From positions 1 to 5,937 of the forward strand of contig CAAEMG010000038.1 of NCBI GenBank assembly GCA_900757025.1: a stretch of DNA of 5,937 nucleotides. The letters run 5' to 3'. The translations under genes were made by a program, and so were the position numbers. The notes under the pieces were generated by a model. That model did no database searches. It was given only the letters and a program-made list of their open reading frames with translations, and had not been told where the DNA came from. Source of the DNA: Clostridia bacterium. GTDB lineage: Bacteria; Bacillota; Clostridia; Lachnospirales; Anaerotignaceae. The number at the start of each line of letters is the position of its first letter. Position 1 is the first letter of the stretch. Positions 1 through 5,781 of this stretch are shown here, in pieces.

Positions 1-585
1 AATATCTGTACCGTCAGCATTTTCGTAGATATAAGCTTTCATCTTCATAAGGTCGATGATACCAACGAAATCGCTTTCAGCACCGATAGGAATAGTTGTT
101 GCAACAGGTGTGCAGCCAAGTCTGTCTACGATAGATTTCATTGAACCGTAGAAATCTGCACCCATAATGTCCATTTTGTTTACGAAAATCATACGAGGTA
201 CGTTGTAGTTGTCAGCCTGTCTCCAAACTGTTTCAGTCTGAGGTTCAACGCCGCCCTTTGCATCAAGTACGCAAACAGAACCGTCAAGTACACGAAGTGA
301 ACGTTCAACTTCAACTGTAAAGTCAACGTGACCCGGTGTATCGATGATGTTTATTCTGTTGTTAAGCCAGTGACATGTTGTTGCAGCAGAAGTAATTGTG
401 ATACCTCTTTCCTGCTCCTGTTCCATCCAGTCCATTGTTGCTGTACCGTCATGTGTGTCACCGATTTTATAGTTACGGCCTGTGTAATAAAGGATACGCT
501 CTGTAAGTGTTGTCTTACCTGCGTCGATGTGGGCCATAATACCGATATTTCTGGTTCTCTCAAGAGGATACTCTCTACCAGCCAC
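1..585 (-). CDS. fusA: Elongation factor G, N-terminal 195 residues (partial)
   Basis: This is the start of EF-G, the cytoplasmic GTPase that drives translocation of tRNA and mRNA on the ribosome. The gene runs off the low-coordinate edge, so only about 195 of the usual roughly 690-700 residues are present. Translating the minus strand gives MAGREYPLERTRNIGIMAHI at the start. The GTPase motifs are clear: P-loop AHIDAGKT (residues 18-25), switch I RGITI (60-64), DTPGH (82-86) and NKMD (136-139). The G5 motif and domains II-V lie outside. The start codon is GTG at 585-583; no ATG fits the frame nearby, and a strong Shine-Dalgarno sits 7 bases upstream. The gene follows rpsG by 99 bases in the usual order rpsL-rpsG-fusA and is presumably cotranscribed. 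The reading frame is open to the edge with no sign of damage. The sequence looks like ordinary housekeeping EF-G, not a TetM-type resistance protein, although only the N-terminus can be judged. Confidence 0.98.
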   Translation of the reverse strand, partial: MAGREYPLERTRNIGIMAHIDAGKTTLTERILYYTGRNYKIGDTHDGTATMDWMEQEQERGITITSAATTCHWLNNRINIIDTPGHVDFTVEVERSLRVLDGSVCVLDAKGGVEPQTETVWRQADNYNVPRMIFVNKMDIMGADFYGSMKSIVDRLGCTPVATTIPIGAESDFVGIIDLMKMKAYIYENADGTDI

Positions 586-590
586 TCAAA

Positions 591-600
591 CTCCTCCTTT
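591..600 (-). promoter_or_regulatory. Shine-Dalgarno that fixes the fusA GTG start
   Basis: The minus strand reads AAAGGAGGAG, with the GGAGG core 7 bases before the GTG at 585-583. The spacing is ideal and supports GTG as the real start, giving the conserved MAGREYPLERTRN N-terminus. Confidence 0.9.
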
Positions 601-645
601 TCTTATATTAATACGATAGTTTCAAAAACTTTTCTATAAAGATAT

Positions 646-670
646 TTCTGCCGCCAAAAAGGCAGCAGAA
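646..670. other. Stable hairpin in the rpsG-fusA gap
   Basis: Arms 646-655 and 661-670 pair around a 5-base loop (656-660). In minus-strand RNA all ten pairs form, nine Watson-Crick and one G-U. In plus-strand RNA the wobble becomes a C-A mismatch. Seven T residues follow on the plus strand (671-677), so it looks like an intrinsic terminator only for plus-direction transcription, yet both flanking genes are on the minus strand. In the minus direction no U-tract follows, so it should not stop fusA transcription efficiently. It may be an mRNA-processing or stability hairpin, or a block to antisense transcripts. The structure is seen; the role is inferred. Confidence 0.6.
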
Positions 671-684
671 TTTTTTTAAGTTTA

Positions 685-1155
685 TTAGAACTTGTAATGT
701 GAGAAAGCCTTGTTTGCTTCCGCCATCTTGTGTGTTTCTTCTTTCTTCTTGCAAGCTCCGCCGGCGTTGTTAAGAGCGTCGAGGATTTCGCCTGCTAAAC
801 GGTCAACCATAGTCTTTTCGCCACGTTTTCTGCTGTAAGCAGTTAACCATCTAAGACCTAATGTTCTTCTTCTGTCAGGTCTGATTTCCATAGGTACCTG
901 ATATGTTGCACCACCTACACGGCGAGCTTTAACTTCAAGTACAGGCATGATGTTGTTCATAGCCTCTTCAAAAGCCTCTATAGGGTCTTTTCCTGTTTTT
1001 TCTGCAACTTTGTCGAATGCGCCGTAAACTATTTTCTGAGCAACACCCTTCTTACCGTCGAGCATGATGCTGTTGATAAGCTTTGTTACATTTTTGCTTT
1101 TGTATAAAGGATCCGGTAATACTTCTCTTTTTGTTATATGACCTTTTCTTGGCAC
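685..1155 (-). CDS. rpsG: 30S ribosomal protein S7
   Basis: S7 is a primary 16S rRNA-binding protein that organises the head of the 30S subunit and lines the E-site region. The 156-residue product is the usual bacterial length. It begins MPRKGHITKREVLPDPLY and contains the family signatures LEVKARRVGGATYQVP (about residues 73-88), RRTLGLRWLTAYSRKRGEKT (about 96-115) and the C-terminal HKMAEANKAFSHYKF. The start is GTG (1155-1153), 8 bases after a GGAGG core, and the product carries the conserved S7 N-terminus; the stop is TAA (687-685). It lies 145 bases downstream of rpsL and 99 bases upstream of fusA. In Escherichia coli S7 represses its own operon by binding the rpsL-rpsG intergenic mRNA. 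The equivalent gap here is also long and foldable (see the structure at 1220-1282). Nothing is unusual in the protein itself. Confidence 0.99.
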   Translation of the reverse strand: MPRKGHITKREVLPDPLYKSKNVTKLINSIMLDGKKGVAQKIVYGAFDKVAEKTGKDPIEAFEEAMNNIMPVLEVKARRVGGATYQVPMEIRPDRRRTLGLRWLTAYSRKRGEKTMVDRLAGEILDALNNAGGACKKKEETHKMAEANKAFSHYKF

Positions 1156-1162
1156 GATTCTT

Positions 1163-1170
1163 CCCTCCTT
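1163..1170 (-). promoter_or_regulatory. Shine-Dalgarno that fixes the rpsG GTG start
   Basis: The minus strand reads AAGGAGGG, its GGAGG core 8 bases before GTG 1155-1153. It confirms a GTG start, the second in this operon after fusA, while rpsL uses ATG. Confidence 0.88.
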
Positions 1171-1193
1171 AATATAGTTAAATCATAGGTACT

Positions 1194-1215
1194 CGTGTAT
1201 ACTTTATTGTACACG
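1194..1215 (-). other. Small hairpin upstream of the rpsG ribosome-binding site
   Basis: The 6-base arms 1194-1199 and 1210-1215 (CGTGTA / TACACG) are perfectly complementary around a 10-base loop. The hairpin lies between the long stem at 1220-1282 and the rpsG Shine-Dalgarno and could be part of the same regulatory fold. The stem is modest and its function is inferred from position only. Confidence 0.45.
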
Positions 1216-1219
1216 TTTC

Positions 1220-1282
1220 ATGCCTTACACATTTTGTTATATACAGCTTTTAGCAGATAGTATATTAATTTGTACAAGGCAT
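1220..1282 (-). promoter_or_regulatory. Long-range stem between rpsL and rpsG, candidate S7 autoregulatory structure
   Basis: In minus-strand RNA, 1282-1271 (ATGCCTTGTACA) pairs with 1231-1220 (TGTGTAAGGCAT) over 12 consecutive positions, ten Watson-Crick plus two tandem G-U/U-G wobbles. The enclosed 39 bases contain a second 6-bp stem (ATATAC / GTATAT) and a possible 3-bp cap. In E. coli the rpsL-rpsG spacer is the translational operator bound by S7, so position and structure suggest a comparable role here. That is inference: homologous S7 control is not something I can confirm for this lineage. Alternatives are an RNase site or chance folding of AT-rich DNA, though a 12-bp stem is long for chance. 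Confidence 0.45.
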
Positions 1283-1300
1283 TAAATTTGTTTCAAAAAA

Positions 1301-1723
1301 TTATTTCTTTGCAGCTTTAGGACGCTTAGCACCGTATTTTGAACGAGCCTGCATTCTGTTTGCAACACCTGCTGTATCAAGCGTACCACGGATAATATGG
1401 TAACGTACACCAGGTAAGTCTTTTACTCTACCGCCTCTGATAAGCACAACAGAGTGTTCCTGAAGGTTGTGACCTTCACCTGGGATGTAAGCTGTAACTT
1501 CGATACCGTTTGTAAGTCTTACTCTGGCAATTTTTCTAAGAGCTGAGTTAGGCTTTTTAGGTGTAGCAGTTTTAACGGCTGTACATACACCTCTTCTCTG
1601 TGGTGAAGAAATATCTGTTGCTTTCTTCTTGAGTGAGTTGAGACCTTTCTGAAGAGCAGGAGCTGTTGATTTCTTTTCAACTGTCTGTCTGCCTTTTCTT
1701 ACTAACTGATTAAATGTTGGCAT
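1301..1723 (-). CDS. rpsL: 30S ribosomal protein S12
   Basis: S12 sits at the decoding centre of the 30S subunit and controls translational accuracy; it is the classic target of streptomycin-resistance mutations. The 140-residue product begins MPTFNQLVRKGRQ and has the extended N-terminal segment (about residues 17-42) typical of Firmicutes S12, against 124 residues in E. coli. The accuracy loop TPKKPNSALRK is at 54-64, with Lys56 and Lys57 matching the sensitive wild type (the E. coli Lys43 equivalent is Lys57). The loop GGRVKDLPGVRYH (97-109) carries Asp102, the residue methylthiolated by RimO in E. coli. The C-terminus is RSKYGAKRPKAAKK. The start is ATG at 1723-1721, 9 bases after an AAGGAGGTG Shine-Dalgarno at 1739-1731; the stop is TAA. 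It is the first gene of the str block and has its own promoter and structured leader. Confidence 0.99.
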   Translation of the reverse strand: MPTFNQLVRKGRQTVEKKSTAPALQKGLNSLKKKATDISSPQRRGVCTAVKTATPKKPNSALRKIARVRLTNGIEVTAYIPGEGHNLQEHSVVLIRGGRVKDLPGVRYHIIRGTLDTAGVANRMQARSKYGAKRPKAAKK

Positions 1724-1762
1724 TTAATGGCACCTCCTTACAAAATTAATACATTCTGCCTA

Positions 1763-1810
1763 AGCAATTCTTCATTGCTATGTGATAAAAAACATAGGTT
1801 TTTCACACAT
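1763..1810 (-). promoter_or_regulatory. Tandem hairpins in the rpsL mRNA leader
   Basis: Two adjacent hairpins occupy the leader between the predicted start site (about 1810) and the rpsL ribosome-binding site. The first pairs 1810-1798 with 1793-1780 (5 bp, one bulged base at 1785, then 8 bp including one G-U) around a 4-base loop, and would begin at the very first transcribed base. The second pairs 1779-1774 with 1768-1763 (AGCAAT / ATTGCT) around a 5-base loop. An alternative 5-bp stem, CTATG (1797-1793) with CATAG (1782-1778), would break both. No U-tract follows, so this is not an attenuator terminator. A 5'-terminal hairpin commonly protects mRNA; a regulatory switch is possible but unproven. 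Confidence 0.5.
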
Positions 1811-1816
1811 TTCAAA

Positions 1817-1845
1817 AGTTTATCATCATATTTGACACTTGTCAA
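1817..1845 (-). promoter_or_regulatory. Sigma-A promoter of the str operon (rpsL)
   Basis: On the minus strand TTGACA (1845-1840) is followed by a 17-base spacer and TAAACT (1822-1817). The -35 is a perfect consensus match and the -10 matches four of six bases. Transcription would start near 1810, giving a leader of about 87 bases before rpsL. The -35 is one arm of a 14-base palindrome, TTGACACTTGTCAA (1832-1845), which could be an operator or coincidence. It shows the ribosomal genes have a promoter separate from the peptidase genes upstream. Confidence 0.8.
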
Positions 1846-1863
1846 TAGAAAACTTTCACTTTT

Positions 1864-1891
1864 ATGCCCCAAAAATCAATATTTTCGGCAT
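1864..1891. other. Hairpin between the YgjP-like gene and the rpsL promoter
   Basis: ATGCC (1864-1868) pairs with GGCAT (1887-1891); after a 2-base bulge, 1871-1876 pairs with 1881-1886 around a 4-base loop. In minus-strand RNA the inner helix is complete with one G-U; in plus-strand RNA that position is an A-C mismatch. T-rich DNA (TTTTTACTTTTTT, 1891-1903) follows on the plus strand, so it resembles a terminator for plus-direction transcription, while an A-rich tract precedes it in the minus direction. It lies 39 bases past the stop codon of the YgjP-like gene. It may end or stabilise the peptidase transcript, but with no U-tract in that direction read-through into rpsL is plausible. Confidence 0.45.
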
Positions 1892-1929
1892 TTTTACTTT
1901 TTTACGTAATATTTTTTACATTTTGCTTT

Positions 1930-2658
1930 TCAAAATATGCCGTCTTTGTATTTTTCCTCAAGGTTTTTCTTTTTGTCACGCCACAGTGGCATTGCCCTGT
2001 CCAAAAGCATATAAAATTTTCTGCTGTGGTTCTGCTCAAAAAAGTGCATAAATTCGTGTATAACAACTTGTTTTATGTCGTCTTTTTCTGCCTTTATAAG
2101 CTGCAAATTAAGCGTTATCGTTGCCGCAGATGGCTTACAGGTTCCCCAACGTGTTTTCATATTGCGTATTTTAATAGATGGATATGGAATTTTGCCTTTT
2201 ACTACTTCTTCGTAACATTCTTTTACAAGTTTCGGAAAAATCTCTTCTGCCCTGCCTATAAGCCATTTTTTATATATTTTTTTAATTTTTTCTTCATTTT
2301 CTCCCTTAAAATATATAAATATTTCTTCTCCGTCTGTTTCAACACATTCTTTTGTTCCTTTTATAAGCCTTGCTTCATATGCTTTACCCAAAAAATACAG
2401 CTTTTTCCCATTGTAAATACTGTTGTCCGGCTTGGCTTCGTTATATCTTTCCAGCTCCGCAAGGCATCTGACTATCCAGTCAGCCCTGCTTTCCATAAAG
2501 TTTCTTATATCCTCCAAAGATACACTTCTGTTTGCCGAAACCGTTATTTCGCCGTTTTCATGTATTCTCAAATTAATGTTTTTTACATTTTTTCTTGTCA
2601 GCTCATACTCTATGGGTATGCCGAAATAATCTATTTTTTCACTGCTCAAAACATTCAC
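1930..2658 (-). CDS. YgjP/SprT-like zinc metal-dependent hydrolase (M48-type HExxH protein)
   Basis: The 242-residue product belongs to the YgjP family (DUF45, often annotated as an M48 or SprT-like metallopeptidase). The active-site block VIHEFMHFFEQNHSRKFY spans residues 199-216: His201, Glu202 and His205 form HExxH, and His211 of the NHS motif is the likely third metal ligand. Upstream is KTRWGTC (168-174), the family's RWGSC-type motif with Thr in place of the common Ser. There is no signal peptide or membrane segment, so it should be cytoplasmic. The physiological substrate is uncertain; E. coli YgjP has been reported as a UTP pyrophosphatase, so proteolysis should not be assumed. The start is ambiguous: GTG at 2658 has no separate Shine-Dalgarno, whereas AAGGTGA (2661-2655) lies 5 bases before an in-frame TTG at 2649 that would give 239 residues. 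The gene starts 8 bases after the M16 peptidase stop, so the two are almost certainly cotranscribed. Confidence 0.9.
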   Translation of the reverse strand: MNVLSSEKIDYFGIPIEYELTRKNVKNINLRIHENGEITVSANRSVSLEDIRNFMESRADWIVRCLAELERYNEAKPDNSIYNGKKLYFLGKAYEARLIKGTKECVETDGEEIFIYFKGENEEKIKKIYKKWLIGRAEEIFPKLVKECYEEVVKGKIPYPSIKIRNMKTRWGTCKPSAATITLNLQLIKAEKDDIKQVVIHEFMHFFEQNHSRKFYMLLDRAMPLWRDKKKNLEEKYKDGIF

Positions 2659-2666
2659 CTTGCAAT

Positions 2667-5558
2667 TTAATTCTTCAAGCCTCTTATTTCTTCAAATAAT
2701 GCCTCTGCCTTTTTAGCCGCACTTTCGTTGCCCAAAGTAAATTTTATGTCTGCCTTGTATGCCTTGTCAAAAATCTCTCCGAAAGATGCAACTTCGTCTT
2801 CAGTAACGGAAATAAGCTCATTTCTCTCTTTCTGCTTCTTTTCAAGCGTAATTCCGTTTAAATATGCACTCACTGCGCTGTCAAAGCGTGTCTGCATACT
2901 CTGTGGCCTGTCAAGCTCGTTTATTGCACCCAAAATATATTTTGTCATATCTCTTTTGCTTATTTTAATGTTTCTTAAAAATTCACCTATATTTTTGTAG
3001 GCATTATATGTGTTTTCCACATTAGGGTCACGGTAGGAATATGTGTATATTCCGCCGTTTCTTAAAATGTTGCAGCCGCAGCCGTATGCTCCGCCTCTAA
3101 CTCTAACTTCGTTCCAGAGATATTCTGTGTTTACTATGTTTTTTATAACTCTCATTTTTCCGCTGTACTCAGCTCCAAAGGCTTTAAAATCAGCGGCAAT
3201 GGAATTATAAACAACCTTTGAAGAAGTTGTGACAGCCTGAGTTTTCATTGTATTTATAATGCTGTATTTTTGTATCTCTCCGGTTTTGTCCGAAAGAGAA
3301 TTTTCAAGTTTTTCTGCTCCTTCAAAAATTTCTTTTTCATTTTTTTCGTCTGATGCAAAAGCAAATATGAAATTTTCTTTTGCAAAAAGTTTTTCGGCTG
3401 TTTCTTTAAGTTTTTCAGCCGTTTCTTCTATATTTTTTTCCGCTTTTAAAATAAAATCATAAAAAGCAATTCCGCTTGTCATATCGGTGTATGCAGCAGA
3501 GTTTTTGCAGCATGAAAGAGCCCTTAAAGATGAAACTGAATGTCCGCTTTCATCAAATTTTCTTTCAAGACTGCTTTTTAATTCTCTTAAAATTTTTGTA
3601 AGGCTTTCTGTTTTGTCATATTTTGTGTTGAATATAACCTCATTCATAAGCTCAAAAAGCTTTCCGAGATTTCTTTCCAGTGCCTTTCCGTTTACCGCAA
3701 AAGCAGGTATAAATCTTTTTTCATTGTCGGCAAAGGATATACATTCTGCGTCTATTCCACCGGTGTATAAATTAATTTCCGAAGGCAAACTGTTGTAATC
3801 AAAATTTTCCGTATCAAGACTTGCTATGGCGTTTTTCAAAAGTCCTGTGTATAAAAGCTCTTCTTTTTCAAGTTTGTCAGCTTTAAATATTGCTTTCATG
3901 TATACTATTCCGTTTGTTTCGGTGTTAAAAATAAGTCTGCCCTTTTCTTCCTTAATAATGTCATATTTTTTTTCTTTGTCTATGTCTTCTCTCGAAAGAA
4001 GCGGAATTTGGCTTATTATTTCCTCGCTGTCGCCTTCACTTTGATATTTTTTAAGCTCTTTTGTTTCTTCGATTATTTTTTCCTTTTCTTCTTTTGAAAA
4101 GCTTTCTTTAATTGCTTTAAGTTTTTCGGCTATTTTCTTGTCATGCTCAGCCTGCATGCCTTCTTCTGCCTCAAGCATAACAAGTGTTTTGAAATTGTTT
4201 TCAAGTATATTTTCTTTTATAAGTTTTTCAAAATATCCGTTTTCGGCTTCTTTTCTCATTATGTCAAAGAATTTTTCCGTTCTTAAACATTCTGCCGCAT
4301 CTCCGCCGTGAAGAACGCCTTTCATCATGCTCATTCCGTAGGCAAGGCCTTTTGGTCTGTAGCCATAGTCAGCCTCTTTTATGGCAAATTCCCAGTAGTT
4401 AAGTGCCGAAAGAACAAGTTTTTTGTCCAGTCCTTTTTCCGCCGCCTCTTTTAAAGCATTTTCCGTAACTTCAACAAATTTGTCCTTGTCAGAGCTTTTG
4501 CAGCCTTTTCCTTCTATGCTCATTACACACTGGTATGTGCTGTCGTCGTGCCAGCCGTCAGCCTCTTCGCATATTCCGCTTTCTATTAAAGCTCTTTTTA
4601 CAGGGGAAGCGTTTGTATCTAAAAGAATGTATGATAAAACATCCATGCTTGCACACATAAGTAAATCTGTCGCTTTTCCCGTAACAAAATTAAGTGCAAA
4701 CATTGTATCATTTTCTCTTTTCGTTCCCACAGGTATTGAATATTTTCCTTTTTCAAATCTGCTGTAAGGCTCTTTAACTTCTTTTATATCGGAATTTACT
4801 TTTGTTTTTTCATACTTGCTTAAATATTCCCTGTCAAGCATTTCCATGTGCTTTTTAATATCTGTCTGTCCGTAAAAATAAATGTAGCTGTTCGACGGAT
4901 GATAATACTTATTATAGAAATCCTTAAAATTTTCATATGTTAAATCCGGTATGTTTTCCGGATACCCTCCACTTTCAAAGCCGTATGTTGTGTTTCCGAA
5001 AAGGCTTTTGTCCACAAGAGCGTTTAATGTTCTGTCGGGTGATGAATATGCACCCTTCATTTCATTGTAAACAACACCTTTGTATTTTAAATCATCATCT
5101 TCGCTGTCAAGCTCATAGTGCCAGCCTTCCTGCATAAATATCTTTTTTTCCTTTAATACAACAGGTGCAAAAACAGCATCAATGTATACACTCATAAGAT
5201 TTTCAAAATCTTTTTCGTTTCTGCTCGCTACGGGGTACATTGTTTTGTCGGAATAAGTAAGTGCATTAAGATATGTGTTTAAAGAACCCTTTGCAAGCTC
5301 GTTAAACGGGTCTTTTGCCTTGTACTTTTCAGAGCCGCATAAAACCGAATGTTCCATAATGTGTGCCGTGCCGCAGCTGTCTAAAGGAGGAGTTTTAAAA
5401 GCAATGAAAAATACTCTGTTGTCATCGTCGTTATCAACATAAATAAGCCTTGCTCCGCTTTTTATATGCTCAAATGTGTAGCATATTCCGTGCATATCCT
5501 CTACATATTCTTTTTTATCAAGCCTAAACCCGCTTGTAATGTTATCAAATTTTTCCAT
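2667..5558 (-). CDS. M16C insulinase-family zinc metallopeptidase (presequence-protease type)
   Basis: The 963-residue protein has the length and layout of single-chain M16C peptidases (PreP/Cym1 type), two M16 halves joined by a helical hinge that close around peptides. The inverted zinc motif HIMEH is at residues 66-70 (ligands His66 and His70, catalytic Glu69); the third ligand is Glu166 in VVYNEMKG. The hinge, rich in Lys and Glu and likely helical or coiled-coil, spans about 464-505. The C-terminal half keeps the substrate-binding Arg/Tyr pair in RVRGGAYGCG (Arg819 and Tyr825, six apart as in plant PreP). All catalytic residues are present, so it should be active. No signal peptide is visible, suggesting a cytoplasmic oligopeptidase that degrades short unstructured peptides; the substrates are inferred from the family. 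The start is ATG 5558, 7 bases after GGAG (5569-5566). It is transcribed divergently from the rubredoxin-domain gene and leads a two-gene operon with the YgjP-like gene. Confidence 0.95.
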   Translation of the reverse strand: MEKFDNITSGFRLDKKEYVEDMHGICYTFEHIKSGARLIYVDNDDDNRVFFIAFKTPPLDSCGTAHIMEHSVLCGSEKYKAKDPFNELAKGSLNTYLNALTYSDKTMYPVASRNEKDFENLMSVYIDAVFAPVVLKEKKIFMQEGWHYELDSEDDDLKYKGVVYNEMKGAYSSPDRTLNALVDKSLFGNTTYGFESGGYPENIPDLTYENFKDFYNKYYHPSNSYIYFYGQTDIKKHMEMLDREYLSKYEKTKVNSDIKEVKEPYSRFEKGKYSIPVGTKRENDTMFALNFVTGKATDLLMCASMDVLSYILLDTNASPVKRALIESGICEEADGWHDDSTYQCVMSIEGKGCKSSDKDKFVEVTENALKEAAEKGLDKKLVLSALNYWEFAIKEADYGYRPKGLAYGMSMMKGVLHGGDAAECLRTEKFFDIMRKEAENGYFEKLIKENILENNFKTLVMLEAEEGMQAEHDKKIAEKLKAIKESFSKEEKEKIIEETKELKKYQSEGDSEEIISQIPLLSREDIDKEKKYDIIKEEKGRLIFNTETNGIVYMKAIFKADKLEKEELLYTGLLKNAIASLDTENFDYNSLPSEINLYTGGIDAECISFADNEKRFIPAFAVNGKALERNLGKLFELMNEVIFNTKYDKTESLTKILRELKSSLERKFDESGHSVSSLRALSCCKNSAAYTDMTSGIAFYDFILKAEKNIEETAEKLKETAEKLFAKENFIFAFASDEKNEKEIFEGAEKLENSLSDKTGEIQKYSIINTMKTQAVTTSSKVVYNSIAADFKAFGAEYSGKMRVIKNIVNTEYLWNEVRVRGGAYGCGCNILRNGGIYTYSYRDPNVENTYNAYKNIGEFLRNIKISKRDMTKYILGAINELDRPQSMQTRFDSAVSAYLNGITLEKKQKERNELISVTEDEVASFGEIFDKAYKADIKFTLGNESAAKKAEALFEEIRGLKN

Positions 5559-5655
5559 ATAAACACTCCAGTATAACTATGTTTTCAAAATTAAAATCTT
5601 TCTCGCTTCAATACAAATAAAACCCTTAAATCCTACCGTAAAGGTCAACATTTTT

Positions 5656-5684
5656 ATTATACCCAAAAATATCTTTTTAATCAA
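5656..5684 (-). promoter_or_regulatory. Sigma-A promoter of the M16 peptidase operon
   Basis: The minus strand has TTGATT (5684-5679, four of six matches), a 17-base spacer and a perfect TATAAT (5661-5656). The predicted start near 5649 gives a leader of about 90 bases. AT-rich DNA immediately upstream could serve as an UP element. No other -10/-35 pair of this quality lies between the two genes on this strand. Confidence 0.75.
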
Positions 5685-5760
5685 ATATTACCATTTGTTT
5701 AAAAAAATTTAACGTATTTTTTCTTTGTAGTAGTATAATTATAAGAAAGTGAAAAAAAGT

Positions 5761-5781
5761 TAGATAATTTAATTTTATCTA
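5761..5781. repeat. Inverted repeat abutting the -35 of the rubredoxin-domain gene
   Basis: TAGATAA (5761-5767) and TTATCTA (5775-5781) are perfect 7-bp inverted arms separated by 7 bases. The right arm ends at the base before the TTGACA (5782). The spacing suits a dimeric regulator contacting DNA just upstream of RNA polymerase, possibly an activator. I do not recognise the motif, and chance is possible in DNA this AT-rich. Confidence 0.45.

Noticed and set aside
351..563. Minus-strand 70-codon open frame
   Set aside because: It is an alternative frame inside fusA, whose in-frame translation shows all expected EF-G motifs.
618..630. AGTTT / AAACT mini-hairpin upstream of the fusA ribosome-binding site
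   Set aside because: A 5-bp A/T-dominated stem with a 3-base loop is too weak to call a functional element.
328..639. Plus-strand open frame of 103 codons rich in Cys and Thr
   Set aside because: It is antisense to the fusA 5' region, overlaps conserved GTPase motifs on the other strand and has no family resemblance.
1156..1300. Possible internal promoter for rpsG
   Set aside because: TATGAT (around 1176-1181) resembles a -10, but the nearest -35-like TGTACA is about 20 bases away, so no well-spaced pair was found.
1902..1909. TTACGTAA palindrome next to repeated GTAAAAA-like words
   Set aside because: It is short and in low-complexity AT-rich DNA; no link to a known site or to a nearby promoter element.
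1864..2670. Plus-strand open frame of 268 codons rich in Phe, Tyr and Ile
   Set aside because: It lies antisense to almost the whole YgjP-like gene, whose HExxH and WGTC motifs are clearly real. The hydrophobic composition is what the complement of an A-rich coding strand gives, and no ribosome-binding site or promoter supports it.
2728..5137. Several plus-strand open frames of 66-114 codons
   Set aside because: All are antisense to the M16 peptidase gene and show serine- and phenylalanine-rich shadow composition, without initiation signals.
5734..5743. TATAATTATA palindrome, a -10 match on both strands
   Set aside because: No acceptable -35 lies 16-18 bases upstream on either strand, and better promoters for both genes are present nearby.
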